A DNA stretch of 7,644 bases from an uncultured Polymorphobacter sp. GTDB lineage: Bacteria; Pseudomonadota; Alphaproteobacteria; Sphingomonadales; Sphingomonadaceae. Below, one piece after another: positions 1-5,744 of this stretch; positions within the stretch are counted from its first letter, which is position 1, and each line of letters opens with the position of its first letter. The notes below the pieces were generated by a model. It was not told the DNA's origin and did not search any database. It saw only the letters and a program-made list of their open reading frames with translations. The stretch lies in NCBI GenBank assembly GCA_937871645.1, contig CALMPZ010000016.1:1-7644 (forward strand), given 5' to 3'. A program made the position numbers and the translations under genes.

Positions 1-1
1 T

Positions 2-97
2 ACTCGGCGTCGCGTCGAGATTTGCCACATTCAGGAGTCGGCGCGCAATGGCCTTCACCGTATGTACGATGAGATCGAGAAGCCTCCCGAACCGTAA
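2..97 (+). CDS. Possible C-terminal end of an upstream gene (partial)
   Basis: A frame open from the left edge runs for 31 codons and stops at TAA 95-97. It reads as a charged peptide (begins TRRRVEICHIQ, ends YDEIEKPPEP). Of the three forward frames it looks the most like protein: hydrophilic, acidic at the end, with no runs of low complexity. I do not recognise a family. It would converge on mazF, the two stops lying about 31 bases apart. The evidence is only an open frame of this length, so it could be chance. Confidence 0.25.
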   Translation, partial: TRRRVEICHIQESARNGLHRMYDEIEKPPEP

Positions 98-141
98 CCA
101 CGTGGACAATAGCGCGCCGCCTTCTCTCCTATGTGGCAAAT
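20..141. repeat. 11-bp inverted repeat flanking the 3' end of mazF
   Basis: ATTTGCCACAT at 20-30 is the exact reverse complement of ATGTGGCAAAT at 131-141, with 100 bases between. The right arm encodes the last residues and stop of the MazF-like toxin. The left arm lies inside the possible partial gene at the window edge. The match does not extend beyond 11 bp on either side. It might be a mark of a past rearrangement or insertion, a long-range RNA stem at the toxin mRNA 3' end, or coincidence. Confidence 0.4.
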
Positions 142-470
142 AGATCGCCCAAGACCTGCATCAATGATGACAGCGTCCGCGATTCAACTCTCCCCAGCCG
201 CTTTAACAATCGCGCCTTGTCGAGCGTGCGCAGTTGATCGGGGAGGATCAAGCCATCCTTGCCCTTGAAGCGCAGCGCGACGCGGAACGGCGCGGGGCGA
301 CTGCCGCTGGTCATCGGGGCGACGATGACGGTGCGCAGGCCGGCGTTGAGCTCGTCGGGCGAGACGATGACGCAGGGGCGGGTTTTCTGGATTTCGCTGC
401 CGACTGTGGGGTCGAGTGCAGCGAGCCAGATTTCGCCGCGCAGGACTTCGTGCCGCGCTGGACTTACCAC
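129..470 (-). CDS. mazF: MazF/PemK-family mRNA interferase toxin
   Basis: A 113-residue protein of the MazF (PemK/Kid/CcdB-fold) family, which are ribosome-independent endoribonucleases that cut mRNA at short sites and are held inactive by a cognate antitoxin. Visible family landmarks are RGEIW (11-15), KTRPCVIVSPDE (29-40) with the conserved Arg31, APMTS (51-55) with the conserved Thr54, and LPDQLRTLDKARL (77-89). Arg and Thr at these places are the catalytic pair in E. coli MazF. Length is normal (about 105-115). The start is GTG at 470. The antitoxin stop TAA lies at 464-466, giving a 7-base overlap (GTGGTAA), so translation is probably coupled. No internal stop or missing active-site residue is seen, so the toxin looks intact. 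Cleavage specificity cannot be read from the sequence. Confidence 0.93.
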   Translation of the reverse strand: MVSPARHEVLRGEIWLAALDPTVGSEIQKTRPCVIVSPDELNAGLRTVIVAPMTSGSRPAPFRVALRFKGKDGLILPDQLRTLDKARLLKRLGRVESRTLSSLMQVLGDLFAT

Positions 471-718
471 GTCAGATCGGCGTCGCCGTCATTGCCGAAG
501 TCCTGCCAAGCTTGCGCTTCGGCATCGGGTTCGGTGAGCGCGGCGGCGGCTTCGGCCCAGCCGGCGCGGACCGGCGTGGTGAGCGGGCGCACGATGAGTA
601 CGCCGTCCTTGACGCTGATGTCGAGTTGCGCGCCGCTCGCCAGCCCGGCTTCGCGCAGCACGGGCTGCGGGACGATCATGCCGGTCGAATTGCCCATCTT
701 GCGCAAGGCGGTGTGCAT
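464..718 (-). CDS. mazE: MazE-like AbrB-fold antitoxin
   Basis: An 84-residue antitoxin upstream of the toxin. Residues 1-45 carry the AbrB/MazE swapped-hairpin DNA-binding motif (RKMGNSTGMIVPQPVL, then a GAQLDISVKDGVLIVRP strand pair). The C-terminal tail is acidic and Trp-containing (AWQDFGNDGDADLTW); this kind of extension threads into the MazF groove and neutralises it. The frame could begin at a TTG at 730, but the ATG at 718 fits the family N-terminus better and leaves a GGAA ribosome site about 7 bases upstream. It is the first gene of a two-gene operon, read from the promoter at 748-776, and probably represses itself through the inverted repeat at 724-750. The order antitoxin then toxin, with overlap, is typical. 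Confidence 0.92.
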   Translation of the reverse strand: MHTALRKMGNSTGMIVPQPVLREAGLASGAQLDISVKDGVLIVRPLTTPVRAGWAEAAAALTEPDAEAQAWQDFGNDGDADLTW

Positions 719-723
719 GGCGG

Positions 724-750
724 GTTCCAATGTTATTACAATGTTGGAAC
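724..750. promoter_or_regulatory. Probable mazEF operator (inverted repeat)
   Basis: GTTCCAA (724-730) and TTGGAAC (744-750) are perfect 7-bp inverted arms around a 13-base AT-rich centre. Inside lies a direct repeat of CAATGTT (728-734 and 739-745) offset by 11 bp, about one helical turn. The site runs from the edge of the -10 element across the expected transcription start to the ribosome site (GGAA is inside the arm near mazE). Binding of the AbrB-fold antitoxin here would block transcription. As RNA the same arms could partly hide the ribosome site. MazE-type autoregulation is established for the family; use of this site is inference. Confidence 0.6.
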
Positions 751-776
751 ATAAAGCTGCGCCGGGTGTTGGTCAA
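748..776 (-). promoter_or_regulatory. Sigma70-type promoter of mazEF
   Basis: On the minus strand TTGACC (771-776) is followed after exactly 17 bases by TATGTT (748-753), a good match to TTGACA-17-TATAAT. The predicted transcription start is near 741, leaving a leader of about 22 bases before the ATG at 718. Its place directly before mazE and its overlap with the inverted repeat support the call. It is a pattern match only. Confidence 0.65.
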
Positions 777-880
777 CCACCCAATAATCGGGTGCAGGCG
801 TCACGCCTGCCCGCCGGAGGCTCTTTACTGTTCCGTCGCGCTTGATGCGGGCAAAGCCCGCATGGGGGGCGTTGCGGGCA
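777..880. repeat. Hairpin-rich non-coding stretch left of repeat copy A
   Basis: No credible gene is seen. It holds two strong short palindromes: GCAGGCGTCACGCCTGC at 794-810 (8-bp arms, 1-base loop) and ATGCGGGCAAAGCCCGCAT at 845-863 (8-bp arms, AAA loop). The second has the same GCGGGC-AAA-GCCCGC core as a hairpin in repeat copy B (5644-5658 on the opposite strand). This stretch may therefore be an outer part of the same element family. Such clustered GC palindromes resemble REP-type extragenic repeats. Confidence 0.55.
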
Positions 881-1030
881 CGGGGGCGGTGCAAGGCAGG
901 GTAGGCAGGAAGAGCGTGGCGGAGCCACGCCGTCGGCCGGGTTCGTCGGCTTTGCCGCCGCCCCGCCGGCCGGGCGGCGCGCGAGTCGGCGCGCAAGTCG
1001 AAATTCGCAAGGGCGAATCTTGCCATGCGC
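881..1030 (+). repeat. Structured dispersed repeat, copy A
   Basis: This stretch aligns with the reverse complement of 5516-5690. Shared blocks in order: GGCAG..GCAGGAAG; a hairpin (GCGTGGC-GGA-GCCACGC here, GCGCGGGC-AAA-GCCCGCGC in B); GGGTTCG; a second hairpin (CGGC-TTT-GCCG here, GGGCGG-ATTT-CCGCCC in B); GCCCCGCCGGCCGGGCG; GAGTCGGCGCG; and a terminal palindrome with ATTCGC (1003-1008) facing GCGAAT (1013-1018). Stem sequences differ between copies but pairing is kept, which points to selection or copying of a folded form. An open frame crosses it, but the residues are low-complexity Arg/Gly/Pro and not protein-like. Its right end coincides with the point where peroxidase homology starts. 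Confidence 0.75.
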
Positions 1031-1874
1031 TTGGCCGCGCCGCGACGCTTGAGGAACAGGCCAAGGGGCCGTTCCCCAACGCTGTCGAAATGGGCAATTC
1101 GAGTCGCACCGAGGTCATCGACCGACTCAAGTCCGGCACCAATGCGGCGGCGGTCATGGCGGTCTATGGCACCAATGTGTTTGATGATGTCGATGTCGCC
1201 GACAGCGACCTTGCCGGTGCGATCGCCGCATATGAACGCTCTGCGGAACTGGCCGCGTTCAATGATCCGATGAAGGGCAATTGCGCTGCGTGCCACATCA
1301 GCGCGCCGGGCGATGATGGCTCGATGCCGCTGTTCACCGATTTCAGCTATGACAACATCGGGATTCCCAAATACTGGCACAGCGACTTTCTGAGCCTCGA
1401 CGCGCAGTATAATCCCGACGGCGCGGCGTTCCTCGACTACGGGCTGGGCGGCATCGTCGGCGAATCTGATCTTTACGGGGCGTTCAAGGTGACGACGTTG
1501 CGCAACATCGCGCTGACCGCGCCCTACGGCCACAACGGCTATTTCAGCAGCCTCGCCGAAACGGTCGAGTTCTATGCGGCGCGCGACACCAAGCCGGTGT
1601 GTGTCGATCCGACTGTCACCGCGACACAGGCGGCTGAATTGGGGTGCTGGCCGGCGTCGGAGTTCGACGCAACCAAGCACGTCGACGAGCTGGGCAATCG
1701 ACCGCTGACCAAACGTAAAAAGCCGATATCGTGGCGTTTCTGAACACGTTGACCGATGGTTATGCGCCGACTTCGAACATTCCCGAACCTTCGACCTGGG
1801 CGCTGATGGTTATCGGCTTCGGTATGGTCGGCGGAGTATTGTCGGCCCGCCATCGCCGCTATCGGAGTGCCTGA
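1031..1874 (+). pseudogene. Truncated, frameshifted di-heme cytochrome c peroxidase with PEPxxWA-CTERM tail
   Basis: The C-terminal half of a MauG/CcpA-type di-heme cytochrome c peroxidase, which normally reduces H2O2 in the periplasm with electrons from small cytochromes. Homology begins at GRAATLEEQAKGPF (from 1033), normally preceded by Trp-Asp and by a complete first heme domain; both are missing and replaced by repeat copy A. Still present are one heme motif CAACH (1282-1296), FTDFSYDNIGIPKYW, LRNIALTAPYGHNGYFSSLAETVEFY and the end LGNRPLTKR. The frame then breaks at an A5 run (1717-1721). In the -1 frame it continues ADIVAFLNTLTDGY, the usual family end, followed by an extra segment IPEPSTWALMVIGFGMVGG and a basic tail, to TGA 1872. 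That tail is a PEPxxWA-CTERM sorting signal. No signal peptide or credible start remains. Either a dead gene or, for the frameshift alone, a sequencing error in a homopolymer. Confidence 0.85.
1717..1722 (+). other. Frameshift position in the peroxidase (AAAAAG)
   Basis: Zero-frame codons are CGT AAA AAG CCG and reach TGA at 1741-1743. Reading AAG and slipping back one base gives GCC GAT ATC GTG (ADIV...), which restores the family C-terminus. One more A or G here would repair the frame. The run resembles A-AAG slippery sites, but the base before it is T, so the full A-AAA-AAG heptamer is not present. A lost base (mutation or homopolymer error) is the simplest reading. Confidence 0.75.
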
Positions 1875-1956
1875 ATAGCGCCGTCAATCACCTTGGCGGC
1901 TTGTCTGTCGCGCCCGTCTGACGCAAGGTGCGCGCCGGTCAGGACAGGGAGCGGAC

Positions 1957-3156
1957 ATGGCGAACGGCATCGGTGGTTCGACGGCGGCGGCGGAGCTGGC
2001 GGCAATCAAACCCTGGGACAAGCCCGCGCCGCGCATCACCCGCGACGAACGAGAGGCGCGCATCGATGCCGCCCGCGCGCTGATGCACAAGGCCGGCACG
2101 CAGGCGCTGCTGATCGGCGCCGGCGCCAGCCTCGACTATTTCACCGGCATCCCCTGGGGGCCGAGCGAGCGGCTGGTGGCGATGCTGCTGCCGCCGCGCG
2201 GGCTGCCGGTCATCATCTGCCCGGAATTTGAACGCGGTTCGCTCGATGCAGTGCTCGATATCGCTGCCGAAGTTCGGACGTGGGAAGAACATGAAAGCCC
2301 CTACGTTCTGGTCGCGCACGCACTCGGCCAGACCGGCAGCAGCGTGGTGTCGATCGACCCGCAACTGCCGTTCGTGATGGTCGACCGCCTGCGTCACGCC
2401 GTGACCGGGCTGCGCGCGATCGATGCCAGCCCGATTGTCGATGGTTGCCGCCGCATCAAGTCGCCCGCCGAACTGGCGCTGATGCGTCAGGCCAAGCTGA
2501 TGACGCTTGAAGTCCAGCGCCGTGCCGCGGCGATCCTGCGGCCGGGCATCACCGCGACCGAAGTCCGTAGTTTCATCAATGACGCGCACCGCGCCATCGG
2601 GGCGTCAGGCAGCAGCTTCACCATCGTCCAGTTCGGGCGCTCGACAGCGTTCCCGCACGGCTTGCCCGGTGAAAGCGTTCTGGCCGAAGGCGACATGGTG
2701 CTGATCGACACCGGTTGCCTTGTGGCCGGTTACAACAGCGACATCACCCGCAGCTATGTATTCGGCGAACCCAGTGCCGACCAGCGCCGGATCTGGGACA
2801 TCGAACGCGCGGCGCAGCAGGCGGCGTTCGATGCGGTGCGCCCCGGCGTGGCGTGCGAGGCGATCGACTGGGCGGCGCGCCATGTCATCGAACGCGCCGG
2901 GCTCGGCCCCGACTACCGGCTGCCCGGCCTGCCGCACCGCACCGGCCACGGCATCGGCCTGAGCATCCACGAAGCGCCGTATCTGGTGCGCGGCGACATG
3001 ACGTTGCTCGAACCCGGCATGTGCTTTTCGAACGAGCCGATGATCGTCATTCCCGACCGTTTCGGGGTGCGGCTCGAAGATCACTTCTTCGTCACCGCCA
3101 ACGGTGCCGAATGGTTCACCAGCCGCTCGGTCGCTGTCGACAAGCCGTTTAGCTGA
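1957..3156 (+). CDS. M24-family metallopeptidase (Xaa-Pro aminopeptidase/dipeptidase type)
   Basis: A 399-residue protein of the M24 pita-bread family, which uses two metal ions to remove or split N-terminal residues next to proline. The N-terminal creatinase-like domain spans about 30-165 and the catalytic domain about 170-390. All five expected metal ligands are visible: Asp251 (LIDTG), Asp262 (SDITRS), His331 (TGHGIG), Glu360 (SNEP) and Glu374 (RLEDH). The supporting histidines His234 (FPHG) and His338 (IHEAPY) are also present. No signal peptide is seen, so it is probably cytoplasmic. The start ATG has a good ribosome site, AGGGAG at 1946-1951, 5 bases upstream. It is first in an operon with the S9 peptidase 34 bases downstream, suggesting joint peptide breakdown. 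Whether it acts as aminopeptidase P or as a dipeptidase (prolidase) cannot be decided from motifs. Confidence 0.92.
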   Translation: MANGIGGSTAAAELAAIKPWDKPAPRITRDEREARIDAARALMHKAGTQALLIGAGASLDYFTGIPWGPSERLVAMLLPPRGLPVIICPEFERGSLDAVLDIAAEVRTWEEHESPYVLVAHALGQTGSSVVSIDPQLPFVMVDRLRHAVTGLRAIDASPIVDGCRRIKSPAELALMRQAKLMTLEVQRRAAAILRPGITATEVRSFINDAHRAIGASGSSFTIVQFGRSTAFPHGLPGESVLAEGDMVLIDTGCLVAGYNSDITRSYVFGEPSADQRRIWDIERAAQQAAFDAVRPGVACEAIDWAARHVIERAGLGPDYRLPGLPHRTGHGIGLSIHEAPYLVRGDMTLLEPGMCFSNEPMIVIPDRFGVRLEDHFFVTANGAEWFTSRSVAVDKPFS

Positions 3157-3177
3157 CGCTGATCATTTGTTGGATTC

Positions 3178-3183
3178 AAAGGA
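3178..3183 (+). promoter_or_regulatory. Ribosome binding site fixing the S9 peptidase start
   Basis: AAAGGA lies 7 bases before ATG 3191. The same frame is open further upstream into the M24 gene (ATG at 3104), but that start has no such site and would bury the signal peptide behind 29 hydrophilic residues. The ATG at 3191 is therefore preferred. Confidence 0.75.
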
Positions 3184-3190
3184 CACCCGC

Positions 3191-5140
3191 ATGAACCATT
3201 CCGTCTGGCGCGCACCCGCGCTTGTTGCGCTGCTGCTGCTCGGCACCACTGCCATCGCCGCGCCGGCGCCCGCGCCGAGTGTGCGCATGGTCGGCACGAC
3301 GAAGCTCGAGAATGTGCCGCCGATTCCAGCCGGCGTGTCGGCGGCGGTGCAGCGCTTCCAGAATTACCGCGCGGCGGCGTTGCAGGACTGGCTCGGCGAC
3401 GGCTCGATGCTGATCACCACGCGCTTTGGCGCCACCAACCAGCTGCACCGCGTCACCGCACCCGGCGCGGCGCGCACGCAGCTGACGTTTTTCAACGAGC
3501 CGGTGGCGGGCGCCGAGACCATCCCCGGTACCACCGATTTCGTGCTCGGCCGCGACACCGGCGGCGATGAGTGGTTCCAGCTCTACCGCGCCGGGCTGGC
3601 CGGCGTGCCGGTGCAGCTGACCGAGCCGGGGACGCGCAACGGCGGGCCGGTCATCGCCAAGGACGGGTCGCTGATGGTCTGGGCCCGCGCCGTCAAGGGC
3701 TCGGGCGACTATGCGCTGTTCGCGGTCAATCCCGCCGACCCCGCAAGCCGCAAGCAGATCTATCAGGCGCAGGGCGCGGTCAGCGCCAGCGATCTTTCAG
3801 CCGACAAGATGCAGTTGCTGTTCCAGCGCGTGCTCTCGAACCGCGAATCGCAAATCTTCGTTCTCGACATTGCCAGTGGCAAGGTGCACCGAATCCGTGC
3901 CGACGGCAAGACGGCGCGCTTCGATAGCGCCAAGTTCAGCAAGGACGGGCGCAGCGTGCTGGCGATCAGCGATGAGGCCAGCGACCTGCGCCGGCTGGTC
4001 AGCATCGACATTGCCAGCGGCGCGCTGACCGAAGTCGCCAGCGACCCGAAATGGGATGTCGAGGGTTTCACGGTGTCTGACGATGGCCGCATCCTCGTCA
4101 CCGTCACCAATGTCGATGGCGCGTCGAAGCTCACGGTGCGTGACTTTGTGACGCGCCGCGCGCTGCCACAGCCCGACTTGCCGCTGGGCGTCATCGGCAG
4201 TCTGCGGTTCGCCCCCGATAACCAGCGGCTGGGCTTTTCGATGCAGACGCCGACCTCGGCGGGCGATGCGTGGAGCTGGGATACGACCGCCGGCACGCTG
4301 ACCCGCTGGACGACCTCCGAACTCGGCGGGCTCGACCCGGCGAAGCTAGTGACGCCCGAAGTCATCCGTTTCAAATCGTTCGACGGCGAGACGGTGTCGG
4401 CGCTGGTCTATCGCCCGAAGGTGGCACCCGGTACGCGCACGCCGGTGATCATCGACATCCACGGCGGCCCCGAAGCGCAAACGGTGACCGGCTGGAACCC
4501 CGGCGCGCAATATTTCGCGCAGGTGCTCGGCGCCACAGTCATCCTGCCCAACGTCCGCGGATCGGACGGCTACGGCAAGCGCTTCCTCAACCTCGACAAT
4601 GCCGCCAAGCGCGAGGACAGCGTCAAGGATATCGGTGCGCTGCTCGACTGGGTCGGCAAACAACCCGACATGGATGCGGGCCGCGTCGCAGTCTATGGCC
4701 AGTCGTACGGTGGCTACATGTCGCTGGCGGTGATGACGCATTATTCGAACCGGCTGGTCGGCGGAGTCGAACGCTACGGCATCAGCAATTTCACGACGTT
4801 CCTGCAGAACACCGAGGCCTACCGCCGTGACAACCGCCGCGCCGAATATGGCGACGAACGCGACCCGGCGATGGCCAAGGCGTTCGTGACGATTTCGCCG
4901 ATGAACAATCTGGCGAAGATCAGCAAGCCGATGCTGGTGATGCAGGGTGCCAACGACCCGCGCGTGCCGGCGAGCGAGTCCGAACAGGTGGTGGCGGGCC
5001 TGCGTGCCAACGGCGTCGACACCTGGTATGTGCTCTATGCCGACGAAGGCCATGGCTTCCAGAAAAAGCCCAACAATGACTTGCGCCGCGAAGTCGAAAC
5101 GGTCTTCTTGGGCAAATTGTTCGGAGAGGAGTTGCGCTGA
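3191..5140 (+). CDS. Secreted S9-family serine peptidase (prolyl oligopeptidase clan)
   Basis: A 649-residue protein that begins with a typical signal peptide (MNHSVWR, hydrophobic ALVALLLLGTTAIAA, then Ala-Pro rich), so it is exported, probably to the periplasm. Residues about 45-400 form the beta-propeller that gates the active site (repeats such as FAVNPADPAS, IFVLDIASGKVHRI, LVSIDIASGALTEV). Residues about 405-649 are an alpha/beta hydrolase with the catalytic triad Ser505 (GQSYGGY), Asp589 (GANDPRVP) and His621 (DEGHGF). The oxyanion-region motif DIHGGPE is also present. Family members release dipeptides or acyl-amino acids from peptide N-termini or cut after proline; exact specificity is unknown. 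Length is normal. It follows the M24 gene by 34 bases, and its TGA shares one base with the ATG of the next gene. All three genes probably share a transcript. Confidence 0.95.
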   Translation: MNHSVWRAPALVALLLLGTTAIAAPAPAPSVRMVGTTKLENVPPIPAGVSAAVQRFQNYRAAALQDWLGDGSMLITTRFGATNQLHRVTAPGAARTQLTFFNEPVAGAETIPGTTDFVLGRDTGGDEWFQLYRAGLAGVPVQLTEPGTRNGGPVIAKDGSLMVWARAVKGSGDYALFAVNPADPASRKQIYQAQGAVSASDLSADKMQLLFQRVLSNRESQIFVLDIASGKVHRIRADGKTARFDSAKFSKDGRSVLAISDEASDLRRLVSIDIASGALTEVASDPKWDVEGFTVSDDGRILVTVTNVDGASKLTVRDFVTRRALPQPDLPLGVIGSLRFAPDNQRLGFSMQTPTSAGDAWSWDTTAGTLTRWTTSELGGLDPAKLVTPEVIRFKSFDGETVSALVYRPKVAPGTRTPVIIDIHGGPEAQTVTGWNPGAQYFAQVLGATVILPNVRGSDGYGKRFLNLDNAAKREDSVKDIGALLDWVGKQPDMDAGRVAVYGQSYGGYMSLAVMTHYSNRLVGGVERYGISNFTTFLQNTEAYRRDNRRAEYGDERDPAMAKAFVTISPMNNLAKISKPMLVMQGANDPRVPASESEQVVAGLRANGVDTWYVLYADEGHGFQKKPNNDLRREVETVFLGKLFGEELR

Positions 5141-5523
5141 TGGGCCACCCGGTCGAAGGCTGGTATGCCTATATGAAATCGCACGACCATGCCGCGCTCG
5201 ATGCGATGCTGGCCGATGACGTGGTGTTCGAATCGCCCGTCGTCCACACGCCGCAACGCGGCAAGGCGATCACGCTGAAGTATCTCGGCGCCGCGGGCTC
5301 GGTGCTCGGCGGTTCGGGTTTCCGCTATGTCGGTGAATGGCGTGCCGACAATTCGGCGATCCTCGAATTCGAGAACGAGATCGACGGCATCAGGATCAAC
5401 GGCATCGACATGATCTGGTGGAACGACGCCGGACAGATCAGCCGCTTCAAGGTGATGGTGCGGCCGTTGAAGGCGATCAATATGCTGCACACAATGATGG
5501 GGGCCCAGCTGGCGCGCGCGTAA
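5140..5523 (+). CDS. NTF2/SnoaL-like small protein
   Basis: A 127-residue protein with the pattern of the nuclear transport factor 2 / SnoaL-like cone fold: an N-terminal helix with W-YMKSHDHAALDAMLADDVVFESPV, a middle GKAITLKYLG, then strands FRYVGEWRADNSAILEFENEIDG, IRINGIDMIWWNDAGQISRFKVMVRPL. Members include enzymes of the ketosteroid-isomerase type and proteins of unknown role; no catalytic set can be assigned. The ATG overlaps the S9 TGA (TGATG) and has a strong ribosome site GAGGAG at 5126-5131, so it is translationally coupled to the peptidase. The last codons (GCG CGC GCG TAA) lie inside the left arm of a large hairpin belonging to repeat copy B. The element therefore seems to supply the gene's stop codon and perhaps its last residues. 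Confidence 0.85.
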   Translation: MGHPVEGWYAYMKSHDHAALDAMLADDVVFESPVVHTPQRGKAITLKYLGAAGSVLGGSGFRYVGEWRADNSAILEFENEIDGIRINGIDMIWWNDAGQISRFKVMVRPLKAINMLHTMMGAQLARA

Positions 5524-5560
5524 GGCATAATTCGCTCTTCGCGAATTCTGCCTTACGCGC
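5516..5560. terminator. 45-base hairpin at the end of the peptidase operon
   Basis: GCGCGTAAGGCA (5516-5527) pairs perfectly with TGCCTTACGCGC (5549-5560). After one mismatch (5528/5548) the stem continues as AATTCGC/GCGAATT to a 5-base loop (5536-5540). That makes 19 of 20 positions paired. The NTF2-like stop TAA is inside the left arm. There is no T-run after it, so it is not a classical Rho-independent terminator. It may stabilise the mRNA 3' end or slow transcription. It is also the terminal palindrome of repeat copy B. Confidence 0.6.
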
Positions 5561-5690
5561 CGACTCAGCGCAGCGCCCGGCCGGCGGGGCGGGCGGAAAT
5601 CCGCCCGAACCCGTCCCCCGGCCTTCGCCGGGGCAGGCTCGCGCGGGCTTTGCCCGCGCCGCTTCCTGCTCTGCCTTCTTCCCGACCCCG
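5516..5690 (-). repeat. Structured dispersed repeat, copy B (inverted relative to copy A)
   Basis: Its reverse complement matches copy A at 881-1030, block by block. B has an extra hairpin of about 25 bases absent from A (CCCCGGC-GAA-GGCCGGGG, 5617-5634 region). Main hairpins on the minus strand are GCGCGGGC-AAA-GCCCGCGC, the extra one, GGGCGG-ATTT-CCGCCC, a CCGGCCGG core, and the terminal palindrome next to the NTF2-like gene. No protein-like frame is present, and no transposase is encoded in the window. If mobile, it is non-autonomous. Confidence 0.75.
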
Positions 5691-5692
5691 AG

Positions 5693-5738
5693 AAAAAAAG
5701 CGGAAGCCGGCCGTGGGTTAGGGGACCGGCCGGCTTCC
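5693..5738 (-). terminator. Rho-independent terminator of the PEP-CTERM operon
   Basis: The arms GGAAGCCGGCC (5702-5712) and GGCCGGCTTCC (5728-5738) make a perfect 11-bp stem with a 15-base loop. On the minus strand the stem is followed after two bases by seven T (A7 at 5693-5699). It starts 7 bases after the stop codon of the second PEP-CTERM gene. All features of an intrinsic terminator are present. Confidence 0.9.
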
Positions 5739-5744
5739 AGTTGC

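Noticed and set aside
234..845. Plus-strand open frame across mazEF
   Set aside because: It is antisense to both mazE and mazF, which have strong family motifs and correct operon structure.
730..1030. Extension of the peroxidase reading frame to a start at 730
   Set aside because: The added residues come from the antitoxin operator and hairpin repeats, with no signal peptide, no first heme motif and no family similarity.
777..1030. CRISPR array in the hairpin-rich region
   Set aside because: The palindromes differ in sequence and spacing; there are no regular direct repeats with unique spacers and no cas genes.
736..1680. Minus-strand open frame of about 314 codons opposite the peroxidase
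   Set aside because: It is antisense to clear heme-peroxidase homology and to the repeat, begins inside the mazE control region, and has no family signature.
1875..1956. Promoter directly upstream of the M24 gene
   Set aside because: No convincing -35/-10 pair was found in this short GC-rich gap, so only the ribosome site is recorded, in the gene entry.
4346..5053. Minus-strand open frame opposite the S9 catalytic domain
   Set aside because: It is antisense to a region with an intact Ser-Asp-His triad; the His/Arg/Val-rich product is typical of reverse-strand shadow frames in GC-rich DNA.
5516..5690. Small RNA gene or riboswitch in repeat copy B
   Set aside because: The folded structure is also present in copy A in an unrelated context, and no promoter or known aptamer core is visible. 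A dispersed repeat explains it better.
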